Shown here: one piece after another, positions 55,170-64,000 of the stretch | Layout: every line of letters starts with the position of its first letter | How positions within the stretch are numbered: the first letter of the stretch is position 1 | NCBI GenBank assembly: GCA_030280995.1 | Contig: JASXTE010000015.1 | Location: 20,480,501-20,544,500 of the forward strand | DNA length: 64,000 bases | DNA from: Hemileia vastatrix | Lineage: Eukaryota; Basidiomycota; Pucciniomycetes; Pucciniales; Zaghouaniaceae | Reading direction: 5' to 3' | Translations under genes and position numbers: made by a program | The notes under the pieces: generated by a model | What the model was told of the DNA's origin: nothing | What the model saw: the letters and a program-made list of their open reading frames with translations, nothing else | Database searches by the model: none

Positions 55170-56138
55170 TTGAAGCAAGGGGACAAAAGATTTAGTATTG
55201 AATCAGGTCTATTAGTTTTCGAAGGTAGAGTAGTCATACCGGACAAAAATGAAATAAAATTATGGATTTTCAATAGTCGACATGATTCTCTATTAGCTGG
55301 TCATTTTGGGGTTGATAAAACCTACCAGTTAATAATGAGGTATGACTTCTGGCCAGGTATGACCAGAGAAATCAAGGCATATATAAAAGCTTTTTACAGA
55401 TGTAATAGGAATAAGGCTCCATCTCACCGGAAGCATGGGTTGCTTCAACCACTTCCTATTCCCTCTAAACCTTGGGAATCTTTATCAATGGATTTCATTT
55501 CTCTACTTCCTCTTTCTAATAATTTTAATGCTATATTAGTAATAGTAGATAGATTTTCAAAGATGTTTATTTTTATTAAAACCACTACTACTGCTACAGC
55601 AGAAGATTTGTCAAAATTGTTTCTAGAATATGTATTTTCCAAACATGGCTTACCTAATGATATTATTTCAGATAGAGGCTCATTGTTTATATCCACATTC
55701 TGGACTCAACTGTGTCAACAACTCAATATCACGAGGAACCTCTCCACGGCCTATCACCCTGAAACCAATGGGAAAACGGAAAGGGTCAACCAAATCCTCG
55801 AACAATACCTTCTAATGTATGTCAGTTACCAGCAAGACAATTGGACCACATGATTACCATTGGCCAAATTTGCTTATAATAACTCAACTCATTCTTTGAC
55901 ACGACAATCTCCTTTCAAAACTGTTTATGGAAGCCATCCTCAATTAAACTCAATCCATGTAGGAACTAATCATCCTGCCAAATATTATCTTCGAACCATA
56001 TCACCACTCCAAGAGGAACTTAAATCAAATTTGGAATTAGCTATTCGAAGGTACAAGGAACAGGCCGACAAACATCGACAATCTGCTCCTTCTTTTAAAA
56101 CAGGCGACAAAGTCTGGCTCGAAGCACGGAACATTTGA
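55170..56138 (+). pseudogene. B integrase core
   Basis: The zinc finger is HDSLLAGHFG with FYRCNRNK: the first cysteine of the usual C-X2-C is replaced. The catalytic residues are present in MDFISLLP, ISDRGSLFISTFW and HPETNGKTERVNQ. A stop at 55851 breaks the frame, and 55860-56138 continues with FAYNNSTHSLTRQSPFKTVYG and DKVWLEARNI. Confidence 0.88.
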
Positions 56139-56537
56139 ACAACTCGAGCATCAAAGAAAATGGCTGAAAAACGCTTGGGACCATTCGAAATCGACTCTGA
56201 AGTCTCTATAACTGCATTTCGACTCAAGCTACCTCCTAAATGGCAGGCTATTCACCCTGTTTTCCATGTATCTCTCCTGGAACTGGCTTGAGAAACATAC
56301 CTGGGCAAGAACCAACCTCCTCCGGAACTGGCCAAAGTAGAAGACCATCTAGAGTGGGAAGTAAGCCGTATCCTTGATTCAAGAATGCGCAAGGGGAAAC
56401 TTCAATACCTTGTGGAATGGGAAAGCTTCCTCAATGACTCAGACAAAACATCCTGGGAACCAGCCATCAATGTTTCTAACGCCCCTGAACTCCTAAAATC
56501 TTTTCATCTTAAATATCCTTTAAAACCAAAACCCTAA
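56139..56537 (+). pseudogene. B integrase C-terminus and chromodomain
   Basis: After a stop: GPFEIDSEVSITAF, HPVFHVSLLE with a stop, then a chromodomain (WEVSRILDSRMRKGKLQYLVEWESF and SWEPAINVSNAPELL). The order is that of chromoviruses, in which the chromodomain steers integration to marked chromatin. It ends in KPKP and TAA. Confidence 0.85.
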
Positions 56538-57421
56538 AACTCTCTTTATTTTATTTTTTTTCTTTCTCTCTTTTTTCTTTTCCTTCTCTTTTTCTTTCTT
56601 CTCTCTAAAAATCTAAAACATCTTTACTTCTAAAAAATTCCTTATTTTGTTTTCTTTTTCTTCTTTCTTCTTTTTTCTTTTCAGAAGTTTTTTCAACCTT
56701 CTTTAAATTAAATAAATAAAATAAAATTTAAATTAAATTAAATTAAATTAAAAATAAAAATAAAAAATAAATTAAAATTAAGATTAAAATAAAACAAATA
56801 AAAAATTCATAAAAACCTTTTAAATTTCATTAAATTTTTCTTTTCTTTTTCTTTTTCAATTTTCTATATACATTCTTTCCTTAAAAAATCTTTTTCTTCG
56901 AACTATCAAAATTTTTCACAAACGCAACACAACCATCTTCTCAAACTTCACTTTGACCTCTAAATTTCTCTTTTATAATTCTTCTAACAAATTACTTCTT
57001 TCTTTCAAATTCCTTTAAAAATTATTTCTTCTCTTCTTTTCTTTCTTTCTTTTCAAATAACTAAAATTCCTCAAAACTTCAATAAATAAACTTTCACAAA
57101 TAACAAATTTTTTCTTTCATTAAATTTTCATTTCCAACAAAATTATTTCAATCAAATATTTCTTTTTTTGTCTTACTTAAATTTTTTCTTTTCAAAATTT
57201 AAACTAAAACTCCTTCAATTAAATATTCTTTCTTTTCTTCTTTCAAAATTTAAAACAAAATTTTATTTAAATCTTTTTCTTTCTTTTTCTTTTTCTCTCA
57301 AAATCTTATAAAAAGAAATATTAAAATTTTAAATAAAACAACAAAATAAAATAACTAAATATGCAAATTGTTTCTACTTTTCTTTCCTCTTCCTTTCTTT
57401 TCCTTTTTTTTCGCTTCCATT
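56538..57421. repeat. Pyrimidine-rich low-complexity tract in B
   Basis: About 800 bp dominated by TTTCTTTTC and AAATTAAATT words between the pol end and the antisense gene of B. No gene is visible. The strand bias (few G on the plus strand) is much stronger than in the rest of the window. Confidence 0.7.
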
Positions 57422-58532
57422 TTAAATTCTATCCTTTAATTTCTCTCGAAGCAATCCCTTTATCTTCTCCAAAATCTCCCTTATTTCCTTCCTACATTTC
57501 TCGAAAACCTCCTCCCCTCCTACCGGTACCACTTCCCCAATTTCCAGTAGTTCTTCAGCCATGTCGAAGGAGGAGGCATCAACAATCTTATCAAATTCAC
57601 CGCTTAAATCTTCAATAAACCTAGCTTGTCCAACCTGGTGAGGTTTTTTCAACCATACCTGGTCAAGAATTTCTCCATATACTCCCTTGAGGCAATCACT
57701 AGTAATTGTTCTTCAGTAGGGATCGACGGCGCCACTTCCACAGCAGTGGTTTCCACAATAGTAGCTCCCACACTTGAGGCTTCCACCGTAGGGGCTTCCG
57801 CGATGACACCCAAATTCTAAATCATATGGTCATCATTAAAATTCTTCTTTGAAAAAACAAAATTAAAGTAAAATAAATCAAACCCAAACTTACTTCAAAC
57901 ATCGGATCAGCCTCTAGAAATAACTTCAATTTGACTTCCACCGCCACTTCTTTTTCTTCCTCCAATGACCATCCGCCGTTTTTTTGGTGTCTGCCTTGAA
58001 ATGGGGACTTCCTCCTCATCTTCCTCCACCAATTCATCCACCTCCTCTTCTACCCTTTGCTTTTTACCAGTGGCTTGGGTTACCCAGGTCGCCATAGTGT
58101 CCTCTACTTCCTCCTCAACTGCTTCTGATTGATCATCATTGATCAAAACGTCCCATATTTCTTTGACCACTTCTTTTGTCTTTGGTATCACCCAATATTT
58201 AGTCTTAGTAAACCTTCGTTCAATGTCAGAATTTTTTGCTAAAACATCGCACACCACCCGTCTCCATCAGCAAAACTCGCATTTCTGGCAAGGACCTTGA
58301 GTAGCTGTGCTTTCCACACAGAAGTACTCCATCGAATCACAAGCCGTGCATGCTTGGGAGTACTGTCAAGTAACAAGCCCACCATCCGCTTTGGGGTGAG
58401 TGCGTGGGAGCTGGAGTTGGACAAGCTGACATAATAATAATATATAAATAAACAAGAATTAAATAAAGGGAAAATAGTGTGGGAAGTATATGTCTCACGC
58501 TCAACAGAGCTCGCATTCTTATACCCAGGCAT
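57422..58532 (-). pseudogene. Antisense gene relic in element B
   Basis: Minus strand, opposite to B pol. An ATG at 58532 lies next to the 3' LTR (starts 58534). A short exon is followed by a GTGAGA...TGTCAG intron. Then C-X2-C-X6-C (CTACDSMEYFC) and PCQKC appear in a frame with stops, then an open frame 57907-58257 with acidic stretches (VEEEVDELVEEDEEE) and a basic patch (PKKRRMVIGGRKR). A GTAAGT...TTTAG intron leads to a Val/Thr-rich exon and a helical C-terminus (57422-57652). The layout recalls the C and D antisense genes. Homology is suggested only by cysteine spacing and order. Confidence 0.45.
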
Positions 58533-58533
58533 C

Positions 58534-59342
58534 TGTCACGCGCCACGTGACACTTGAGGCAAAAGCAGCTCATTAAATCAATAATACAGAGGTCTAAATC
58601 CATAGTCGAAGCGCAGAAAGAAATTACCCATAGAAACTGCGACTTTCCTTTGTGTACTCACTATTCAACCGCACTAGTCTAAACCCTAAATCTAAATTAG
58701 TCAATCTCTCAATAGTGTGTCTTAGTCTTTTTCTCAATAAGTGACGCACAGCGCAATAGTCAATGTAATAGTACACTAAAAAGGTTTATTAAATGTCTGT
58801 GGATTATTAAAAGGGGTAATGAGCATGGACGGAATGGTTAGTGGAGGATTAAGGGGTTAACGGATGTTAGTTAGGAGGGTCCAGGTGTAACGGGTGTATT
58901 TTTAATGGTCTATGGTTTGCGGAATAGTGGATGGGTATGAGGTCAATGCAAGGAGGAGTAAAGGATATAAAAGGTGTTGGGTTCTTGGTTTGATATTCTT
59001 TAGAATTAAATTATAAAACGTTTTTATAGTTAATAGTGGTAAAAGCTTTAGGTTAAATCATTATTATTGTATCTTTCCTTATTTTCTCAATAATCATTTC
59101 TAAATCCTAAATCTTTGATTATTGAGTTTCCAACCCTTTGTGAGATTTTAAAAATTTAAAATTAACTTTAAATTATATTAGAATTCTTCTCAAACATATC
59201 TCAAAGCAGTAGCTCTTCCTTTGAGTCATCTTCGAATCACTTCCTCAAAAATTCACTCTGTGCATCAAAGAAGTTCTAAACTCCTCCCTCCATCTAATTC
59301 CCAGGAACACCCTCAACCTTGTGCATATGTCATCCGGTGACA
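58534..59342 (+). repeat. 3' LTR of element B
   Basis: 809 bp. Same ends and order as 28776-29585 but with many transitions, so the insertion is old. TGTTT follows. Confidence 0.92.
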
Positions 59343-59349
59343 TGTTTAG

Positions 59350-59714
59350 TTGGCACCCCTCCTCCTGAAACTGCTATTGGGATTGGCCAACCTCTTGAAA
59401 GCACATTGACACTGGATTATGCAGATATGAAGCAAAACCAAAGTATGATGTGTTCCAACATGCTTAAGGCCTTTACTATTCATGGGCCACTGAATGAATT
59501 TGAGAAGAACCTGAGAAAGCAACTTCTTGACTACCACTGGAAGATGTCCAGGATAATTAAGCACACCTTCCAACACTCCATCCCAGCCTCATCTGCTTCC
59601 ACCCACAATTTACCTTTGAATCTGGTTCCTGACCATTACAATCCCTACAATCTCGCCAGAAGACTACACCACAAGGAAAACAGTGCTTCCTCCAACCCCA
59701 ACAAGAAAAAATAA
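59350..59714 (+). pseudogene. D antisense gene, exon 2
   Basis: It begins after the acceptor TTTAG at 59345-59349, whose first bases are the B target duplication. The frame gives GTPPPETAIG, then a helical part (MLKAFTIHG, EFEKNLRKQLLDYHWKMSRIIKHTFQH) that parallels C's exon 2 (FNNLIAYFQQY, WMREQLLRDLFKIANWLQH), and ends in NPNKKK and TAA. The exon is still open. Confidence 0.65.
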
Positions 59715-60098
59715 TGCCAAAAAAGTCTTGACCAACCTTCAGAAGCTTCTTCTTCCAGACATTAATAATAGAAAAAAAAGAAAATAATTTAAATTAATAA
59801 AAAGAGAAAACAATAATAATTAGCAAATATATAAAAAATTATTTATTCATTATTTTTTTTTATTTTTTATTTTTTCATTTTTTTCATTTATTTTATTATA
59901 TATATATATATATATTGCAGATTACTACTTAAAACTACTAACATACTAAAAAAACTTGAAAAGAATTAAACAGATTTTCCCAAAAAAAATATGAGAGCTG
60001 AGAAAATAAAATTAAATGAATAAAAATAAGATAAAATAAATAATAATTACAAATGGTATCCCCCAGCCAATTGATGTGCTGATCCCCTGATACCTTAC

Positions 60099-60355
60099 CC
60101 ACATCCAATTGCACCTTGATGTGGATACTCCTTTAAATATTTTTTGATAATTTTAGATAAAAAAAATAGAAATTACAGTAAAAAATAATATAAAAATGAA
60201 ATTTAATGAATAAAAATTAAAATAAATAATAAAACTGAAATAAAAATGAAAAATAATAATAATGAAATAAAGATAGAAAAGAATATAGTATTGCCCGGCC
60301 AATCAATGAGCCTCTTCCCACCAATGCTTGCTCACATCCAGGTGACCCTAATGTG
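60099..60355 (-). ncRNA. Two bulged-G hairpins in the D 3' region
   Basis: 60099-60124 and 60333-60355 on the minus strand match the C hairpin at 44067-44092. The second has changed inner pairs on both sides. Each is followed, in element sense, by a conserved TGATTGGC or CAATTGGC word. Confidence 0.6.
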
Positions 60356-60546
60356 TTGACACCATATAATATTTATTTTTGTGATTTTTCCATGTCTTTA
60401 TATCCTGATAGCCCCCATAAAAATTTAAAGAAAACAATAGAAAAAAGAAAATAATCTAAAACTTCTATCTAACACCATTATAGCCACCGAATTCAAAGAA
60501 AGAAAAAGAAAAATTCCAGCTCCATAGAAGGTCCAGTCCAAGGAGA

Positions 60547-60612
60547 TGATCACTGGTTGGGCTCCCTCCAATAAGTAAAAATGATAGGAGACCACCAGTG
60601 ATCTACCAGAAA
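60547..60612 (-). ncRNA. GATCACTGG/CCAGTGATC stem with PPT-like 11-mer in D
   Basis: The minus strand has GATCACTGGTGGTCTCC, a loop with ATTGGAGGGAG, then CCCAACCAGTGATC. It parallels 43935-43997 of C; the terminal stem is perfect here. Confidence 0.6.
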
Positions 60613-60648
60613 TCCTAATGGACCAATGATAAAGAAGCCAGTCCCAAG

Positions 60649-61045
60649 CTAGTTTAAAGTCATAGTGGACTTGAAACCTGAATAACAAAAACCAGAACTA
60701 GGATTCAACTAGGACAAACAAAATACTTGAAACAGACATTATGGGGTAACTATTCTACAGAGTATCCAGCTCATCAGTACTGCCACACTTTTCAAAATAA
60801 AATCTAGAAGCCCCCCCCTGGGTACCTTATAACAAAAAACACAACATCCAACACAATAAACCAAAACCAATATATGTGAAGAGTCCAGCACTTGAAGACC
60901 AAAAGAATTTTCAATTTAAAGTAATAGAGGACTAAAACCTTTAAAGAGAAACCAATACTAGGGTTCAAACAAATTAAGAGAAGGGGTTGGAAACAGACAA
61001 TCTGGGGTAACTTTTCTACAGAGCAGACAGCTCATCAGTTACCCC
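60649..61045 (-). ncRNA. Duplicated two-part stem-loop module in D
   Basis: Two copies of the module, each (in element sense) a GGGGTAAC-type two-stage stem-loop (61004-61045; 60743-60785, the latter degraded) followed by a TAAACT-type hairpin (60911-60932 decayed; 60649-60670 GTC-CACTAT-GAC-TTTAAACT). Linkers also align (GTTTGAACCCTAGT against AGTTGAATCCTAGT). Confidence 0.6.
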
Positions 61046-61181
61046 TACACTTGCCAAGATCAAATCTAGAAGCCCCACCCATGGGTACCTTCTAAAAAAC
61101 AAGCTTCCAACAAAAAAGATGCACAGAATCACCAAAATTTAAAATTTAAAAAATGGTCCATAGTTTATTCTCATTGCAAAG

Positions 61182-64000
61182 TCAATGTTCTTCACTTCTA
61201 GTGCCTCTTGGGTAAAATCTCTTCACTTGGTTAGCAGCAACTCTCTTCTTTAAGACTGAACCATCTAGCTCCTCCAAAACATAAGAAACTCCAAACATCT
61301 GAGATCTGACTCTGTAAGGCCCATTCCATCTGTCAGCAAACATTTTTCCACACTGACTCTCCAAACTTCTATTATACACCAAAACCAAACAACCAGGCTT
61401 CAAGGGATTACTGAGTCTATGAGCCAACTTCTTGTTCCAGTATCTGACTGATGGATTTCTTATCTTCATCATTCTAGAGTATGTCTTCTCTTGAAATTCC
61501 TCTCTAAATTCCAACTATTTAATCCAGGCCCAGAGAAAATCTTCTGTTAAGCACACATCATCCCAATAAATTACAAAATAAGAGACAGCTTCAAAATCCA
61601 CTGGTAGAACAGCTTTCTGCCCAAAAATTAATTCATAAGGGGACTAGCCAGTTGTACTTTTCACAGTGACCCTGCAAGAAAATAACACCAAGGGTAAATA
61701 ATGCCTCCATTTTTCAACACTACCTACACACATCTTCACCAAAGAATTCTTGATAACTTGATGGCCTCTTTCAACCATGCCTTCAGCTTCAGGATAATAA
61801 CGTGTGGCCACTCTAACTTTAGAACCTATACTTGTCACAGCTTCTTTGAATTCATCTCCAAACTCTGGCCCACCATCAACAGCCACAAACTTTATCAACC
61901 CATATCTAAACACCTATTTCTTCGTCGAAAACTCTGGTACATTTTTGGCAGTCAAATTAACCAAAGTCACTGCCTCAACCCAACCAGAAAAATCATTTCT
62001 GGAAATAATCAAGTATTTATACCTGCCCTTTTTAATATGGACAGCATCCAGAATGACTCTTCCAAACAAAGTTGATTCCCAATAGCATGGACAATGTCTT
62101 TAGGTTTCAAGACAATTCTTCCTTGAAATTCTTCACAAAATTGAACCCAACCCTGAACAGCCAACTTCATACCAGGCCACCAAAATCTGTCTTCTACTCT
62201 TTTATAAGTCTCTCCAAAGCCTCTATGACCAAGGTCTTCATGCAAAGACTTCATCACAACTTCTTGACCCTTCTTCTGAGTCACCACTATTTGAGGATTT
62301 GTATATCTCCTCCTCATAAAAATCCTTCCTGACACATAGAAACTAGGACTCTTCTTCTTGATTTCCATCCAAGTATCATCATCACAACTATCTGGCCTCT
62401 CCAAGGTTAACAGATATTCAACCATATTAAAATAAAACCCAGACTGACCCCAGGTCTCATCTTCAAAATCAAAAAAAAACAACATCCAAGGGTACAACCC
62501 TATCATCAAAATCACCAGTGTGAACATAAGCCACTCGACCAGCCCAACCAAGACACCAATCCCTAAATTTTAGCACATCCTCCTCTTTCCACTGAATCTT
62601 AAGAGAAACCAATTCACTAACAAAAACACCATTTTCCAATTTTGAGCCATCCCAAACAAAAACTCCATCTTTATCTGTAAAAAATCTGATCACCTGAATC
62701 AAGATCAGATCAAGCCATTTTAAACTCTTGGGGGAGAAGAGAAAAATCTTCAGCACCCTTTGTGCTGGCTCTAACCACTGGGACATCTTTATCAAATTCT
62801 TCAGAATCAGAATCCTCATTTGTAGGTTGTCTCCTTCATAATCCATTAGGCATAGTAAAATTTTTTCCAGGTTTGTGTACCAGGTCAAAAGAAAAATGTT
62901 GAATAAATTCCACCCACCTAGTCATTGGAGAATTTAGAAGACTATGTGTGTTGATCATTTGAACCAGAGATTTTGCATCCACCTTCAGCTCAAAATTTTT
63001 TCCCCACAAAACATTTTGCAGCTTCAAGATTTTTTATACACCACACATTTCCAACTTAGGTTGAGAATATCTAGATTCAATCTTATTAAAAACTAAGGAC
63101 TCATACCTTACTGGTCTGACCCTCCCAGTTTTTTCTTCCTGAGACAAAACAGCACCAGCAGCAATATAACTTGAGTCCACTGATAGATAAATTTTTCCAG
63201 CTCCAACACCATAATCTAACTTTTGAAGAGTAATATCTTCACCCACCACCTTTTCAACTTCTGAAAAGGCTCTTCACACTTTTCAATCCATTCTCACTCT
63301 GCATCTTTCCTGGCCATCCTCCTTAAAGGTGAAGACAACAAAGAAAAATCTTTAATAAAATTCATGAGATACACACACACCCCCAAAAATCTCCTGACTT
63401 TGGTAGTAATTTTATGGCTTGGCCATGACTAAATTTTATTAAACTTTTTCTTTGTCATAATCCTCCCCTTTTACATACCACATGACCCAAAATTTCCAGA
63501 GAAGGAACACAACAACAAAACTTTGACCCAGAAATGGTCAACCCAGCCTCTTTAATCCTAAACAACATTCTCTCTAGAGCAATTGCATATTCTCAAACAA
63601 ACCTCCTTATACCTGGGTTCTCCTTTAGCACATCATTCCCATAATCAGTTGATGGTTCTTTGATTCCACAATCATCAATAAAAATAACAGCATGAGTAGG
63701 AACCTCATCCTGAAAAATCCAAGACATTTTTGCTTGATATACCACTACTGAATTAGTTGCTCCTTGAGGCAAACTAGTGAGCTGAAATCTTCACAAAGGA
63801 GTCTCAGAAGTTGTAAGTGGCCTTGAATCTGTATGAAGTTCTCTCTCATCATTACCACTCATAAAATCACTTAAACCATAACACACCCTTCCAGAAAAAG
63901 CTTCAACAAAATCCTCAGCACTTGGCAGAATATCAGCATCCTTGATAGTGACTCTATTCAAGGCTCTGATATCATGAACCATTCTCAGCTTTACAATGTG
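61182..64000 (-). pseudogene. D pol (RT to integrase), partial at the window edge
   Basis: Minus-strand pieces are collinear with C pol. RT (63791-63982 DIRALNRVTIKDADI, and FIDD at about 63675), RNase H (63034-63249 LSVDSSYIAAGAVLSQ, 62836-63027), linker (62469-62888 VFVWDGSKLENGVFV), integrase zinc finger (62009-62551; HEDLGHRG then CEEF, second cysteine lost), core (61644-61913 VAVDGGPEFGDEF, YYPEAEGMVERGHQ) and C-terminal end (61182-61514). Stops and shifts separate them. RT continues past the window. Confidence 0.85.

Larger units (their letters stand above)
28776..59342 (+). mobile_element. Chromodomain Ty3/Gypsy element B, TSD TGTTT, split by A
   Basis: LTRs at 28776-29585 and 58534-59342 start TGTCACG and end GTGACA. 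TGTTT flanks both outer ends (28771-28775 and 59343-59347). The plus-strand gag, protease, RT, RNase H, integrase and chromodomain follow in standard order, split by element A at 30090-52157. The two LTRs differ at many, mostly transition, positions, and pol has several stops and a frameshift, so B is old and dead. Without its nested passengers it would be about 8.5 kb. Confidence 0.92.
26281..64000 (-). mobile_element. Outermost long Ty3/Gypsy element D, relative of C, runs off the window
   Basis: The minus-strand element is split by B at 28776-59342. In its own order the visible parts are pol (RT to integrase end, 64000 down to 61182), a 3' region with repeated stem-loops (61100-59720), an antisense gene (exon 2 at 59350-59714, exon 1 ending at 28708), a hairpin array (27470-27071), PPT and 3' LTR. 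The integrase end (RMMKIRNPSVRYW, KRFYPRGTRS) closely matches C. gag, protease and the 5' LTR lie beyond the right edge. Confidence 0.8.

Noticed and set aside
59880..59920. TA dinucleotide run as a promoter
   Set aside because: A simple microsatellite in low-complexity DNA; no gene start nearby fits.

Overview
The window looks like a piece of an AT-rich, transposon-bloated fungal genome, most likely a basidiomycete and possibly a rust. The reasons are inference: short introns (roughly 60-110 nt) in the one host-type gene, chromodomain Ty3/Gypsy elements, and long Ty3/Gypsy elements whose RT active site reads FIDD followed by GGIKGP or CGIKEP. I see no rRNA, tRNA or CRISPR. About 50 of the 64 kb is LTR retrotransposon.

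Left part (1-18.5 kb). 1-4.5 kb is gene-free and carries two copies of a ~200-bp TIR element (MITE). From ~4.6 to 18.5 kb lie two old minus-strand chromodomain Gypsy copies: a truncated relic E (~4570-6582) and element A' (6583-18504), which appears to have inserted into E. A' has decayed LTRs, gag and pol. Its RT gene was hit at one GATAT site by two insertions: a solo LTR (10115-10915) and a second LTR (10921-13387). The second LTR was itself hit by a solo LTR of family A (11603-12777, TSD GTTCT).

Host island (18.5-24.6 kb). This holds the only convincing non-transposon gene: a nine-exon gene (21723-23521) for a predicted secreted 369-aa, helix-rich protein. It has a TATA-like box and two copies of a 20-bp palindrome upstream, and a third MITE copy lies nearby.

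Right part (24.6-64 kb). A four-deep nest. The outermost, D (minus strand, running off the right edge), carries on its opposite strand an antisense gene. Element B (+, 28776-59342, TSD TGTTT) inserted into the intron of that antisense gene. Element A (-, 30090-52157, TSD CTCCT) inserted into B's gag. Element C (+, 34508-47722, TSD ACGG) inserted into A near the protease/RT junction. C and D belong to one family. C is youngest, with near-identical LTRs, but its sense gag and pol carry in-frame stops.

The most unusual content is the 3' third of the C/D family. (1) There is an antisense, intron-containing gene with six cysteines spaced like a fungal Zn2Cys6 cluster; it is an intact 308-aa reading frame in C, decayed in D, with a possible counterpart in B. 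(2) There is a set of conserved, repeated stem-loops between pol and the 3' LTR: GTC-N6-GAC or CTC-N6-GAG hairpins followed by TAAACTG, a two-stage GGGGTAA/TTACCCC fold, a bulged-G hairpin, and a stem enclosing a second PPT-like 11-mer. Several stems change on both sides between copies, which argues for selected RNA or DNA structure. I know of no described function for this set.
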